Shown here piece by piece: positions 23,517 through 33,531 of a stretch of DNA of 64,000 nt. This DNA comes from Nitratidesulfovibrio termitidis HI1. GTDB lineage: Bacteria > Desulfobacterota > Desulfovibrionia > Desulfovibrionales > Desulfovibrionaceae. Where the stretch lies: NCBI RefSeq assembly GCF_000504305.1, contig NZ_KI632512.1, forward strand, positions 1,548,250-1,612,249, given 5' to 3'. The first letter of the stretch is position 1. The number at the start of each line of letters is the position of its first letter. The position numbers were made by a program, and so were the translations under genes. The notes beneath the pieces are model-generated. The model was not told the origin of the DNA and searched no databases. It saw only the letters and a program-made list of their open reading frames with translations.

Positions 23517-25496
23517 CTAGAAGCGCTCGAACTCACTGTCATCCGCATCGGAATCCATGTCCAGTGCGATGTTGCCGCCCTTGCCGGACACCGCCTTGCG
23601 CGGGGCCTGGCCCGCAACGGCGCGGGACGCCGCCTTGGGCTGCGCCCGACGCGGTGCGCGCACCATGCCGTCGTCCAGCGCCGCCACGCGGAAGCGCGAG
23701 ACGGTGGCCTGCAACTGCTCGGCCTGGCTGGACAGTTCTTCGGACGTGGACGCCATTTCTTCCGAGGCGGAAGCATTCTGCTGGATGACCTGGTCGAGTT
23801 GGGCAATGGCCTTGTTGACCTGTTCCGCGCCCACGTTCTGCTCGTTGCTGGCGGCGGCGATTTCCTGCACCAGTTCGGCGGTGCGGCGGATGCCCGGCAC
23901 CATCTTGGTCAGCATTTCGCCGGCATGTTCGGCCACGGCCACGCTGGACGACGACAGATCGCTGATCTCGGCGGCGGCCTGGCCGCTGCGTTCCGCCAGT
24001 TTGCGCACTTCTGCGGCCACCACGGCAAAGCCCTTGCCGTGTTCACCGGCGCGGGCAGCCTCGATGGCCGCGTTCAGGGCCAGCAGGTTGGTCTGGCGGG
24101 CGATTTCCTCGATGATGGAAATCTTGGCCGCGATCTCGCGCATGGCGCCCACGGTATCGCCCACGGCCTTGCCGCCGCCTTCCGCATCGGTCGCGGCCTG
24201 CATGGCGATGGTTTCCGTCTGGCGGGCGTTTTCCATGTTCTGGCGGATGTTGGCCGCCATTTCTTCCATGGACGAGGATATCTCTTCAATGGACGCGGCC
24301 TGCTCCGTGGCCCCCTGCGACAGGGTTTCGGCCGAGGCGGAAAGTTCCTCGCTGCCGGAAGCCACGTTTTCGGCGCCGGAGCGCACCTCGGTGATCACCG
24401 AGACAAGGCCGTCCACCATGTCCTTCATGTCGGCGTACACGCCGCGCAGTTTGCCGCTGCCCGCGTTGAACGACACGTCCAGATCGCCCGCGGCGATGCG
24501 CCGGGTAACGGAGGCCAGGGCGGCAGGGTCCGCCCCCAGTTGAGCCATGACCACCCGGATCAGCAGCCAGGCAATGGCCACACCCGCCGCCACGGCCACC
24601 ACGGCAAGGACGCCGGTCAACAGTTGCGCCTGATCGTTGGATGCCTGCACGCGGGGGCCGATTTCGCGCTGTTCCGCCTCGTAGCTGTTCTGGATGGCAT
24701 CGCAGGCCTGGGCGATGGCCGGCCCGAGCTTGGACAGGCGTTCGAAGAATATCGCGTCGCGCTTCAGGGCCGCGGCGGACATGCGCTCGAATGCGGAAAA
24801 ATAGTCGGTGCGCTGCTGGTACAGTTCACGCGCCTTGTCGCGCAGCGCCGGGTTGCGCACGTCGGCAACAAGCCGGCTGAAGGCCTCACCCACCACCACG
24901 GACTCCTGCTTGGCCCGCTCCAGCCATTTGACGTCGGTGTCGGCCATCATTTTGACCACGATCACCCGCAGTTCCAGCATGGCGCGAATGACCGCTTCCG
25001 CCCGGGCGGCCCCCACCGTGTCCCCTTCGCGCTGGGCCGCCTCCGCCAGTTGGGAAAGAGCCTGCACACGCTGCGGCCCCATGGTGTTCAGGGCATCGAT
25101 TTCGGCATGGCGTGCCTGGTTGAACTTCTGCAGTTCGACCACCCCCTCGCCATACTGGGTGAACGCCTCGGCCACTATGGCCAGTTGCTTGCGGCGCTCC
25201 GGGTTCTTGATGGACTTGTCCGCCTCGTCCAGCCCTTTGGCCAGGTCCGCGCGGGCTTCCTCGTATGAACGCAGCGCAGCTTCGGACGAGGAATTCATGT
25301 AGCTGAACACGCCCAGGCGCATCCGCAGCATGTCCGCCAGAATGCCCCCGCTCATGAGCGAGCCGCGTGCCGTGCGGCGGTAGTCCGTGAAGCCGAACGT
25401 GGCGTCCGACAGCGCCTTGTAGGAAATGCCTCCCATGGCAACCAGCAGTACGAGTACAAGGCCGAAACCCAGAATCAGCTTTTTGGCGAGCGTCAT
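23517..25496 (-). CDS. Methyl-accepting chemotaxis protein
   Basis: A 659-residue receptor. It has an N-terminal membrane helix ([21 protein letters not shown]), a helical periplasmic sensor of about 260 residues, a second helix ([26 protein letters not shown]), a HAMP domain and a long cytoplasmic signalling coiled coil. The tip motif [31 protein letters not shown] contacts CheA/CheW. The C-terminus ends DSEFERF, an aromatic/acidic tail of the sort that tethers methylation enzymes. GGGAGA precedes the ATG. cheW follows in the same transcript. The ligand is unknown; the sensor looks like a helical-bundle type. Confidence 0.94.
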   Translation of the reverse strand: MTLAKKLILGFGLVLVLLVAMGGISYKALSDATFGFTDYRRTARGSLMSGGILADMLRMRLGVFSYMNSSSEAALRSYEEARADLAKGLDEADKSIKNPERRKQLAIVAEAFTQYGEGVVELQKFNQARHAEIDALNTMGPQRVQALSQLAEAAQREGDTVGAARAEAVIRAMLELRVIVVKMMADTDVKWLERAKQESVVVGEAFSRLVADVRNPALRDKARELYQQRTDYFSAFERMSAAALKRDAIFFERLSKLGPAIAQACDAIQNSYEAEQREIGPRVQASNDQAQLLTGVLAVVAVAAGVAIAWLLIRVVMAQLGADPAALASVTRRIAAGDLDVSFNAGSGKLRGVYADMKDMVDGLVSVITEVRSGAENVASGSEELSASAETLSQGATEQAASIEEISSSMEEMAANIRQNMENARQTETIAMQAATDAEGGGKAVGDTVGAMREIAAKISIIEEIARQTNLLALNAAIEAARAGEHGKGFAVVAAEVRKLAERSGQAAAEISDLSSSSVAVAEHAGEMLTKMVPGIRRTAELVQEIAAASNEQNVGAEQVNKAIAQLDQVIQQNASASEEMASTSEELSSQAEQLQATVSRFRVAALDDGMVRAPRRAQPKAASRAVAGQAPRKAVSGKGGNIALDMDSDADDSEFERF

Positions 25497-25790
25497 GTGT
25501 TTCTCCCGTCCGGAACGTTGACGTCACGGCATCGCGGGGCGGCCGTATCACCACCCGGAACGCCGTCGGGCCGGGGCTGCCCGAACGCATCCACCGAATG
25601 TATCCGCCGAATGCATCGGCGGGCGCCACGTGAGGACGCACCCGGCAACGGCCTTCGGCGGACGCCTTCGAACAGGGAATCCCCCATCCGGCCCCTTGTC
25701 CAACCCAACCCCGCTCTGGTCAGGCGGCACGATACTGCCTGACCAGCCTAGTCATGCCCCCGCATGCGCGACATGATTTTCACGTTGCCG
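25497..25790. other. Intergenic region
   Basis: No gene is seen. It contains an imperfect tandem repeat of CCGAATGCATC-like units (about 25578-25622), just upstream of the MCP gene. Confidence 0.45.
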
Positions 25791-26099
25791 TCAGGCTGAC
25801 GTGCCCCCGCACAACCTGACCGCAAGCTGCACGGCCCGTTCGTCATCTGGCGTTGCCAGCAGATCGTCGAACAGTTCACCCGGCAACACCGCCGGATCGT
25901 AGTCCAGCGTAAGCGTGGAGGAGAACACGTCGAACCGTGTTCCGCGCAGCCCCGGCCATGTATCCGGCGTCAGGGCGCGCAGTTGCGCCGCGGCCGGATG
26001 CCGCAGGACGGCAAGGTCCACCTTGAGCCGCAACCGGCCGGGAATATGATCGGCAACTTTCAGAAATTTCCTAAGGTCCGCAAGTACACGAGGGTTCAT
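25791..26099 (-). CDS. Small HMA-like domain protein
   Basis: A 102-residue protein, MNPRVLADLRKFLKVADHIPGRLRLKVD..., ending FDVFSSTLTLDYDPAVLPGELFDDLLA. The PGRLRLKVD opening and the STLTLDYDPAVL strand resemble the beta-alpha-beta HMA2/heavy-metal-associated fold found in small proteins of sulfate reducers, but no CxxC metal motif is present. The start is uncertain: AGGAGA abuts an ATG at 26111 and is 13 bp from the ATG at 26099 chosen here. The function is unknown. Confidence 0.6.
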   Translation of the reverse strand: MNPRVLADLRKFLKVADHIPGRLRLKVDLAVLRHPAAAQLRALTPDTWPGLRGTRFDVFSSTLTLDYDPAVLPGELFDDLLATPDDERAVQLAVRLCGGTSA

Positions 26100-26406
26100 A
26101 TTTCGTTGCATTCTCCTGTGCTGCACGGCGATACGGGGCACCACACCCTACGCCGCAGGCCCCGCAGACGCAAGCGAATGCAAGAAAACATGTTCCCCCG
26201 CCATCATTTGCGAGCCTATACCCCCATGCATCGCAGCGCCACCCATGCGGCAGCGCATCGGCGCCCAGGCAACGCACCGCCACATGCCGACGCGCCCGCC
26301 CCCGACCACGGCGGCGGTACCTTCGCACACTCCGGCGCACACTCCGGCGCACACTCCAGCCTATCTCCGGCATTCCCCAACGGCATGACCGGCGCGCATC
26401 GCACCG

Positions 26407-26838
26407 TCAGGACGCATCCCGCGAACCGGGCACGCCCTGCCCCGCCACCGGCTGCGAAGGGGGGGCCAGGCGGCGGCGCTGCGCCACCGAGGCCACCTTG
26501 CGCAACATGGAATCCATGTCGAAGGGGATCAGGATGTCATCGTCGATTCCGCGCTTCATGCACTGGATGGACAGCCGCACCTGGTCGGGGCGGACCATCA
26601 GGATCACCCCCATGTGCGGGGCCAGCCGCCGCGCCGAGTCCAGCAACCCCAGCGGGCAGGGCGGGCCTTCGGCGCAGCCGAACAGGAACACGCTGAAGCC
26701 GCCGGTGGCCAGCAGGCGGCGGGCATCGTCCGGCTCCGCCGCCACCACGCAGGCACTGCCGCCGCCACCCAGCAATTCGGCCACATGCCGGGCGAAGGCG
26801 GTATCTGTATCGAACACCAGCACCGAGGTCATCCACAT
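26407..26838 (-). CDS. Degenerate response-regulator receiver protein
   Basis: A 143-residue stand-alone receiver-like protein. The fold is readable (MTSVLVFDTDTAFARHVAELL, FSVFLFGCAEG, GVILMVRPDQVRLSIQCMKRGIDDDILIPFDMDSMLRKV). The phospho-acceptor Asp at the end of strand 3 is replaced (FLFGC), and the Lys at strand 5 is replaced by Pro in LIPFDM. It therefore probably does not take part in ordinary phosphotransfer. AGGGA lies about 10 bp before the ATG at 26838. It could be an adaptor or a ligand-sensing pseudo-receiver. Confidence 0.7.
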   Translation of the reverse strand: MWMTSVLVFDTDTAFARHVAELLGGGGSACVVAAEPDDARRLLATGGFSVFLFGCAEGPPCPLGLLDSARRLAPHMGVILMVRPDQVRLSIQCMKRGIDDDILIPFDMDSMLRKVASVAQRRRLAPPSQPVAGQGVPGSRDAS

Positions 26839-27437
26839 GGTGCACCGGTCCCTGTATCGTTATCCCGTTAGTGCGTTGACTGTTGCCGCACCAGTCCGTT
26901 GCCCCGCCGCGATGCACGGGAACAAGCGCCCCGCCCTGCACCGTTCAATCCCATCCTGACCGGGCATCGCTTGCGCCGGGTGGGGAATGGCGCCCGGAAG
27001 CAGTGCTTACACGCCCCGGCAACAGTGCTTCGTGAAAATGGTAGCAATGTCTGTTCCAGAAGTCGTTACTTCATGGTTGCAGCATGTTGCCGAATGGAAG
27101 CACCGGCAGTGTTGGCCGAAATTCAACCGGTGCACGCGGCAACACGCAGCCGCTGCATCATAATGCAACATTTTGCAGCGCAAACACCGGCCCCCGGAGG
27201 GGGGAATCGCCACGGGCAACGGCACTCCGCCACGGACAAGGCACAGCCGCGCCCCCCCTGGGTACGCCGGGGTCGGACATGCTCTCGGCAAAAAAAAGGG
27301 AGGAAGGGAGGAAGGAGGCTGGAAAAAAAGAAGGAGCCACGACAGACAACGGCAGCGCGGCAATGAAAAGTGGTCGGCAGCGCCCCGCTGGCGGCGGCAC
27401 CCGCCTCCGGAAATCAAGGCCTGTCGCCCGTCAGCCG
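26839..27437. other. Intergenic region with polypurine tract
   Basis: A 599 bp gap with no supportable gene. It has an AT-rich patch with TGCAACATTTTGCA-like symmetry (27164-27179) and a 46 bp nearly pure purine tract (27290-27335). The latter lies past the stop of the NifX-like gene on the other strand. Confidence 0.5.
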
Positions 27438-27830
27438 TTACACCCCGCCGAGCACGGCATCGGCCTTCAGGGTATCGGCCAGCAGCGCCCCGATGATCGC
27501 GTCACGCCCCCCCACCACGCCATCCAGCACGGTGATGCGCTTCCAGGTGAGGTAGTCGTGGAATTCCTGCTCGATGCCGCAGCAGACCACGGTGGTGACA
27601 TTTTCCGTCAGGATGATCCGGCACAGTTCCTCGGCCGAGGCATTGGCCAGCACCATGGTGCGCGAACGCGCCAGCCCGCCCTCGCTGTCGATGCGCCCCA
27701 GCCACGCCTCGGTGGCCTTGTCGAAACGGGGCGCCACCGCGTCGCGGTGCAGGGCCACCAGCACGTTGCCGCGCGCGCCTCCCCGCCGGGCCGCCCTGGA
27801 TGGCGCCATGCCGTTGTCGTTGCTGCTCAT
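27438..27830 (-). CDS. NifX/NafY-type dinitrogenase cofactor domain protein
   Basis: A 130-residue protein of the iron-molybdenum cofactor-binding family: VLVALHRDAVAPRFDKATEAWLG, then SAEELCRIILTENVTTVVCCGIEQEFHDYL and the WKRITVLDGVVGGRDAIIGALLA end. In sulfate reducers such small proteins occur in metal-cluster or cell-division-linked complexes (the orange protein family), not only in nitrogen fixation. Its ATG overlaps the stop of the sigma-54 activator (ATGA), so the two are coupled. The exact cluster bound is unknown. The cysteines in VVCCGIE are notable. Confidence 0.8.
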   Translation of the reverse strand: MSSNDNGMAPSRAARRGGARGNVLVALHRDAVAPRFDKATEAWLGRIDSEGGLARSRTMVLANASAEELCRIILTENVTTVVCCGIEQEFHDYLTWKRITVLDGVVGGRDAIIGALLADTLKADAVLGGV

Positions 27831-29425
27831 TGGTCCAACCCGTACTGGCGCATCTTGCGCCACAATGTGGTTCGCGCCCAGCCCAACGCCGTGGCCGCCG
27901 CGCCGCGCCGCCCGCGCGCCCGCACCAGCGCCTCCATGATCAGGCGGCGCTCCGCCTCGGCCCACGTGGCATCCCCCTGGGAGGCCTCGGTCGGGGGAAC
28001 TTTCCGGTCATGGCTCACGGCGGAACCGGGCGCGCCGAGAGGGGCGGGGCAATCGGAGCGGCCAGGCTGGCCCGCATCCGCAGTGCCGGAAGCCGGCCAG
28101 CCCCGCCCGCCGCCAGGCGGGGTCTGCGCCCCCACCATCGGCACTCCCTGCCCCGCCCGCAGGCCAGCGTATGCGCCGCCCCAATCCGACGCCTCGGATT
28201 CTCCGCCTTCCTCCAGCAGGTAGCGAGGCAGATGCGGCAGATCCACGTGGGTTTCCTGGCACACGTTGACGCAATATTCCACAATGTTGCGCAATTCACG
28301 CACGTTGCCGGGGTAGGCGTGTTGCTGCAGCACCCGTTCCGCCGCCGGGGTGAAACCGGCCAGCCGCTTGCCGAACATGCCCGCGTACACCTTGAGATAG
28401 TGCGCCAGAAACAGGGCAATGTCGTCGCCGCGCTCGCGCAGGGGGGGCAGGTGAAAGCGCACCACGTTCAGGCGGTACAACAGATCCTCGCGAAAGCGCC
28501 CCTCGCGCACCATGCGCCGCAGGTCGCGGTGGGTGGCGGCCATGATGCGCACATCCACGTGCACCCCGCGCGTGGAGCCCAACGGATGGATGACCTTGTC
28601 GTCCAGGAAGGTCAGCAGCTTGACCTGCAATGGTAGGGGCAGGTCGCCCACCTCGGTGAGAAACAGCGTGCCGTTGTGGGCCAGCCGGAAGCGACCGGGC
28701 TTGTTTTCCGACGCCCCGGTAAAGGCGCCCTTCTGATGGCCGAACAATTCCGATTCCAGCAGGCTTTCCGGCAGGGCGCCGCAGTTCACCTTGACGAACG
28801 GCCCCTTGGCCCGGTTGGAGGCATTGTGCAGCGCCTCGGCCAGCAGATCCTTGCCTGTGCCCGTTTCTCCGGTGACCAGCACGGAGGAATCCGTCTGGGC
28901 GATACCCGGCAGCAGCCGGAACACCCGCTCCATCTCGGGGCTGTGCCCCAGCATGTCGCCGAACCCTTGCGGCCACTCGGGCCGGGCCTCCACCGGACGG
29001 AACAGGCGCAAATCTTCCAGCGTCTCGAAGTAGCCCACCCGGCTGCCGTCGGGGGCGGTCAGCGCGCCGCAGGTCACCCGAACGGGAATGCGCGCCCGGT
29101 CGGCGTTGACGATGTCCGCCTCGCGCGCCACCGGGGCCACGGCAGCCGCAGGCGACTTGTCCACCACGTCCAGCGGGCAGCCCCCGGTGCACAGGCTGCA
29201 CCGGAACACGTAGCGGCACGGCAGGTTCCGGGCCCGCTCGCGCGACATGGCCGTGAGGGCGCAGGCCGCCTGGTTCAGGAACACCACCCGCCGCTCGGCG
29301 GAAACCAGCGCCAGCGGCAGGGGAATGCGGTCCAGCAGGGTGCGCGCCGCCACCGGCTGCTCGAACAGCCCCTGCAGCAACGGTCCCAGCGTTGCGGCCA
29401 TGTCCTGCGTCGTTCCTTCGGCCAT
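27827..29425 (-). CDS. Sigma-54-dependent activator with cysteine-bearing PAS domain
   Basis: A 532-residue enhancer-binding protein. The N-terminal PAS domain (about 28-140) carries C70, C76, C79 and C83 in PCRYVFRCSLCTGGC, a candidate Fe-S or redox site. The AAA+ domain has Walker A GETGTGKD (186-193) and the sigma-54 contact loop GAFTGA (233-238), then RDLRRMVREGRFREDLLYRLNVV. A Pro/Gly-rich linker precedes a Fis-type helix-turn-helix (RRGAAATALGWARTTLWRKMRQYG). GGGAG precedes the ATG. It is translationally coupled to a NifX-like gene that may be its functional partner. No sigma-54 promoter was found in the flanks, so its targets may be elsewhere. Confidence 0.92.
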   Translation of the reverse strand: MAEGTTQDMAATLGPLLQGLFEQPVAARTLLDRIPLPLALVSAERRVVFLNQAACALTAMSRERARNLPCRYVFRCSLCTGGCPLDVVDKSPAAAVAPVAREADIVNADRARIPVRVTCGALTAPDGSRVGYFETLEDLRLFRPVEARPEWPQGFGDMLGHSPEMERVFRLLPGIAQTDSSVLVTGETGTGKDLLAEALHNASNRAKGPFVKVNCGALPESLLESELFGHQKGAFTGASENKPGRFRLAHNGTLFLTEVGDLPLPLQVKLLTFLDDKVIHPLGSTRGVHVDVRIMAATHRDLRRMVREGRFREDLLYRLNVVRFHLPPLRERGDDIALFLAHYLKVYAGMFGKRLAGFTPAAERVLQQHAYPGNVRELRNIVEYCVNVCQETHVDLPHLPRYLLEEGGESEASDWGGAYAGLRAGQGVPMVGAQTPPGGGRGWPASGTADAGQPGRSDCPAPLGAPGSAVSHDRKVPPTEASQGDATWAEAERRLIMEALVRARGRRGAAATALGWARTTLWRKMRQYGLDQ

Positions 29426-29818
29426 TCCTGCTCCCCTTGCCCGCCCTGCCCGGCATGTCCGGCCTATCTGCCCTGCCCGGCATGTCCGACATGCGCGGCA
29501 TGCGCGGCATGCGCGGGGCCAGGTCGGCTTCCCGGTTCACCCTGCCCGCCCGCCTCATATCCGCTGCATTGTGCAACGGTGCGCAACACAGCTGGTGCAT
29601 AATGTTGCAAAACTTTTCACAGCGCTATCCCATTCCGTGCCCCGGAGCAAGCATGACCTTGCATAGGCAAATTAATACACCGAAATAACAAGCCAACCTA
29701 GCCATGTGAATTATGGAACGAAGCTTGCTGACTCTCTGACCATGAACCGACGCAGCGCGAGCGCACACCACTGGGGACCGTGTCGCCACCGCCGTCGTTT
29801 CCCAAAGGGAGCACATTC
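29426..29818. other. Divergent intergenic region with repeats
   Basis: No gene is seen. Near the activator start it carries repeats of CTGCCCGGCATGTCCG (29452-29490) and three CATGCGCGG units (29490-29516). Further on, 29568-29640 is AT-richer with GTGCAAC/GCGCAAC direct repeats and ATAATGTTGCAAAAC, a likely promoter and regulator zone. Confidence 0.5.
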
Positions 29819-31471
29819 ATGGGGATCAAGACCAGACTGTATCTGCTGCTCGCTTCCGTTCTCGTGGCTCTGGCCGCCATCGTGACCGCCAGTTGGGTGG
29901 GCTCGGCCAAGGTCGAACGGGCCCTGGAACTGCGCGCCCTGGCCGTGGACGCCAACACCGAGCTGTTGCAGGCCCGCCGCCAGGAAAAGAACTTTCTCAT
30001 GCGCAAGGAAATGCAGTGGGCCGACAAGACCCGCAAGCACATCGGCACCGTGGATTCGCTGTTGCAGCGCATCGCGGCGGCGGACCCCGGCAACGCCGCC
30101 ATGTGCGACAAGGGGCGTTCCGCCCTTTCCCGCTACAACGCCTCGCTGGACGAAGTGTTCCGCACGGTGGCCGAAACCGACGCCATGATCCAGGCGGGCC
30201 GCGCCGTGGAACCGGCCCTGGCCGACATCCGCAAGGCGTATGAAGACAAGGCCGACGACATCTCCGGCCTGGTCAAGACGGTGAACACGGTCATCGAGGC
30301 GGGCATGGGCGTGCTGATCACCCTGTTCGTGCTGGCCGTGATTTCGGGCATCACCCGTTCGCTGGCCGCGTTGCAGGCCTTCTCGCGCGAGGTGGCGGCA
30401 GGCAGGCTGGACGCCACGGCCAGCGGCAGCATGGCGGGCGAATTCGGCCTGCTGCGCGACGACCTGACGGCCATGGTCGGCAGGCTGAAGGAAACCCTGC
30501 ACGACTGCTCCGCCAAGGGCGACGAGGCGCGCCACCAGGCCGAGCAGGCCCGCGCCGCCATGCAGGCGGCCACCACGCGCGAGCAGGAAGTGAACGCGCT
30601 GGTGGACACCATGCGCCGCGTGGCCGCAGAGGCCGCCGCCATCGCGGGCGACCTGACCGACGCCTCGCAGGAACTGGCCGCCCAGACCCAGCAGGTCAGC
30701 GCCGGGGCCGAGGTGCAGCGTGCCCGCATGGCCGAGACGGCCACCGCCATGGATCAGATGAACGCCACGGTCATGGAGATCGCCCGCAACGCCACCCTGG
30801 CCGCAGACGCCTCCAGGTCCACCCGCGAAGAAGCCCAGAAGGGCGCGCAGGTGGTGGAAAACGCCGGGCGGTCCATCTCGCGCGTGCATGAAATCGCCAC
30901 CCGCCTGCGCACCGACATGCAGTCGCTGGGGCGCGACGCCGAATCCATCGGCGAGGTCATCAACGTCATCAACGAAATCGCCGACCAGACCAACCTGCTG
31001 GCGTTGAACGCCGCCATCGAGGCGGCCCGCGCCGGTGACGCCGGACGCGGCTTTGCGGTCGTCGCGGACGAAGTGCGCAAGCTGGCCGAAAAGACCACCA
31101 ACGCCACCAAGGAAGTGGAAACGCGCATCTCGGCCATCCAGACGGCGGCCCAGCGCAACGTGAACAACATGGATACGGCCACCCAGGCCGTGGCCGACGC
31201 CACCGGGCTGGCCGACGAATCGGGCGGGGCGCTGCGGCGCATCGTGGAATTCGCGGACAACACCGCCGGGCAGGTACAGTCCATCGCCGCCGCCAGCGAA
31301 GAGCAGTCCGCCGCGTCGGACCAGATCAGCCGGGCCGTCACCGAGGTCAACGACGTGGCCACCGAATCGGCACAAGGCATGGAGGCGGCCAGCGAGGCGG
31401 TGCGCGCCCTGGCCATGATGGTCCAGCGGCTGCGCACGATCATCCAGCAGATGGACGGCAGCAAGCGCTGA
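29819..31471 (+). CDS. Methyl-accepting chemotaxis protein
   Basis: A 550-residue receptor starting [28 protein letters not shown] (first membrane helix). It has a four-helix-bundle periplasmic sensor of about 130 residues, a second helix ([19 protein letters not shown]), HAMP, and a signalling coiled coil with the tip [46 protein letters not shown] precedes the ATG at 29819; the upstream in-frame ATG at 29780 has no Shine-Dalgarno. A terminator follows closely, so it is probably a single-gene transcript. The ligand is unknown. Confidence 0.93.
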   Translation: MGIKTRLYLLLASVLVALAAIVTASWVGSAKVERALELRALAVDANTELLQARRQEKNFLMRKEMQWADKTRKHIGTVDSLLQRIAAADPGNAAMCDKGRSALSRYNASLDEVFRTVAETDAMIQAGRAVEPALADIRKAYEDKADDISGLVKTVNTVIEAGMGVLITLFVLAVISGITRSLAALQAFSREVAAGRLDATASGSMAGEFGLLRDDLTAMVGRLKETLHDCSAKGDEARHQAEQARAAMQAATTREQEVNALVDTMRRVAAEAAAIAGDLTDASQELAAQTQQVSAGAEVQRARMAETATAMDQMNATVMEIARNATLAADASRSTREEAQKGAQVVENAGRSISRVHEIATRLRTDMQSLGRDAESIGEVINVINEIADQTNLLALNAAIEAARAGDAGRGFAVVADEVRKLAEKTTNATKEVETRISAIQTAAQRNVNNMDTATQAVADATGLADESGGALRRIVEFADNTAGQVQSIAAASEEQSAASDQISRAVTEVNDVATESAQGMEAASEAVRALAMMVQRLRTIIQQMDGSKR

Positions 31472-31503
31472 CCGCCACGGATTCGCGCCTTCTGCATGCA
31501 CAT

Positions 31504-31544
31504 GGGGCATGGCCGGAAACTCCCGGTCATGCCCCGTTCATCTT
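31504..31544 (+). terminator. Terminator of the second MCP gene
   Basis: GGGGCATGGCCGG pairs with CCGGTCATGCCCC (one mismatch), followed by GTTCATCTT, 32 bp past the stop. It may also serve the convergent gene at 31590. Confidence 0.75.
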
Positions 31545-31589
31545 GCGGAGTATCGCGCCTGCCGCATGCGAGCCCCGCCCTTGCAAAGC

Positions 31590-32576
31590 CTACCCCGCGG
31601 GCAGCGCCGCATACGTGGCGGGCAGCCACGAATAGCCGCCATCCCTCGCCCGCAGCCGACCGATGCCCGGAAACGGCAAGTGCGCCCCGGCCACCCAGTG
31701 CCGCTCGCGGGCGGCGCGGGCCATGACCTTTTCGCGCGCGGGAAAGGCCTTGGCCTGGTCCGCGTCGAAGTCGATGGTCACCCCCGGGCGGGGAAACTGC
31801 ACATCCATGCAGTGCACCACGTCGCCCCAGCACAGCAGGCTGGCGCCGCCCGATCCGATGCGAAACCCGTAGTGCCCCGGCGTATGGCCCAGGATGGGTT
31901 CCGCCGCCACCCCGGGCACTGTCGTTTCGCCCGCCCTGAAGGGGCGCAGCGTCCCTGCGGCACGGTACGGCTCCACGGCGGCACGCAGCGCGGGCAACAC
32001 GACACGCTGCCCCTCGGTGACACGGTTCTCCGCACCGGCGCTGAGCCAGTAGGCCACTTCCGCCTCGTGCACGCGCACCTCGGCACCGGTGAACAGGGGC
32101 TTGCCCGATCCGTCCACCAACCCCAGGGCATGGTCGGAATGCAGGTGGGTGAGCAGCACGGTGTCCACCTGTTCGGGCCGATACCCTGCCTCCGCCAGAC
32201 TCTGAGGCAGCAGCCCGGCCTTGTCGCCGAAGTAGGCGCCTACACCGGTATCGACAAGGATCAGGTTGCGCCCGGTGTTGACGAGAAACGCGTTGATGGC
32301 GGTGGGTATGCCCGCCTGCGGGTCGACATAGGCGTCGTCCAGCAGCCTGTTCACCTCGGCCTCCGGCGCGCCGTGCAGAAACTTCGACGGGATGCCCACC
32401 CCGCCGTCATACAACGCGGTAACCTCCACGTCGCCCAGCAGCATGCGAAAATAGCCGGGCGCCTGCCGCCCCACCCTGGGCACGGGCGCCGCCATGGCCG
32501 GGGGCACGGCTTTGCCCAGCGCGGCACCCGCCACCGCCAGCAGGGCCCCCTGCATGAACCTGCGTCTTCCTATCAT
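31590..32576 (-). CDS. Tat-exported metallo-beta-lactamase-fold hydrolase
   Basis: A 328-residue protein. The start MIGRRRFMQGALLAVAGAALG is a twin-arginine signal, which suggests export in folded form to the periplasm. The metal-binding motif is H144-x-H146-x-D148-H149 (LLTHLHSDHALG), with later histidines in ILGHTPGHYGFR and CWGDVVHCMD. AGGAGG precedes the ATG at 32576, which fixes the start; the longer frame upstream is not conserved. The overall pattern is of lactonase/quorum-quenching-like or general MBL hydrolases; the substrate is unknown. Confidence 0.87.
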   Translation of the reverse strand: MIGRRRFMQGALLAVAGAALGKAVPPAMAAPVPRVGRQAPGYFRMLLGDVEVTALYDGGVGIPSKFLHGAPEAEVNRLLDDAYVDPQAGIPTAINAFLVNTGRNLILVDTGVGAYFGDKAGLLPQSLAEAGYRPEQVDTVLLTHLHSDHALGLVDGSGKPLFTGAEVRVHEAEVAYWLSAGAENRVTEGQRVVLPALRAAVEPYRAAGTLRPFRAGETTVPGVAAEPILGHTPGHYGFRIGSGGASLLCWGDVVHCMDVQFPRPGVTIDFDADQAKAFPAREKVMARAARERHWVAGAHLPFPGIGRLRARDGGYSWLPATYAALPAG

Positions 32577-33531
32577 GTTCCTGCCTCCTGTTCGCCATGG
32601 TGCGCCTTGCCCGGAGCGGGCGATGCCGGAACTCCGCGCGGCGATGGCGCGAACCCGGCAGACATGTACATGACGAAATAGCAGCTGACGCATTTTACTC
32701 AAGTACGCACCATTTTGTTTCATTGTACCCAAAAGGATAGCAAGGAACAAAATGCATACCTGCCATGCCACGCGGCCACCAGGCAACGCGTGCAAGTCGG
32801 CACGAAATGCGGTGGCACGCGCGGCACTGCCAGGGGCCGGATGCAACGGCAAGAGGGGATGGGGACAATACCGGGCGGCTGGCGCGGGATTGTCAGGGAG
32901 CAGAAAAGGCAACAGGCCCGGTGCACGGGGCACCGGGCCTGTCCTGCGTCGTCTCGCCTGTTCCGCCGGAGCGGAACCGGGAAGCGGCGGACGCGCACCG
33001 CCTGTCGCTATCGATCCGGGACTGCCGACTCACCGGACCGTGCAAGGGCGGATTCGCCGTGTGGAGGCAGGCGATGTGGAAATTCGTACCGTGCAGAAAG
33101 GCGGCAACAGGGAGGAGAGGGTGGGGCCAGGGGTGTGGGCGTCCCTGGCCCCGCAGGGCAAGAGGGAGAACCGAACAGGCATGATCGGCGGGGCCGGGAG
33201 CAATGGCCCCGTTGTTCTCGTCTCTCAAATCGCCCCCGGCAGGGCGGCGGCCCGCCGTTGGGGACGTGGGTACTCTCGTCTCTCCATGCATGGGTGCGAC
33301 AGGGCACCCATCCCGGCCCATGGCCGGTCGCGGCAGTTGCTGCGGCGTGGGTCCGGCTGAAACACAGACTGTGCAACCAACCAGACACAATTCCTGCTTA
33401 GTCGAGTTCCCGACAGGAGTCCAGCATTTCGCCGCAGGTTTTTGTGATTTTTTTATTTAGCTATTGCACAATGTTAGAGCGCACTCTCCACTACTTCCGG
33501 CAGAAGTGGCCACATGCTTTTGCGGCAATTC
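32577..33531. other. Long intergenic region with hairpins
   Basis: A 955 bp gap with several frames but none supportable. Near the hydrolase gene, three GCATTTT-like words (32691-32755), one inverted, suggest an operator. Strong hairpins lie at 32913-32941 (CAGGCCCGGTGC / GCACCGGGCCTG) and 33123-33152 (GGGGCCAGGG / CCCTGGCCCC). An AT-rich stretch with a long T run is at 33437-33470, and a short hairpin at 33487-33511. A small RNA is possible but not shown. Confidence 0.5.

Noticed and set aside
22227-25268. 1013-residue plus-strand ORF opposite arsR, cheW and the MCP gene
   Set aside because: Low-complexity His/Gly-rich product opposite clear genes; an antisense shadow.
26899-27366. Plus-strand ORF of 155 codons in the gap before the NifX-like gene
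   Set aside because: The product ends in a Lys/Arg-rich run made by the polypurine tract and has no conserved features.
27164-29615. Shared TGTTGCA-like words flanking the NifX/activator pair as an operator pair
   Set aside because: Only the short core AATGTTGCA is common and the symmetry differs; too weak to call a site without conservation data.
32715-33401. Plus-strand ORF of 228 codons in the gap before mobB
   Set aside because: Basic, low-complexity product with no Shine-Dalgarno support, in a region of hairpins; no family seen.
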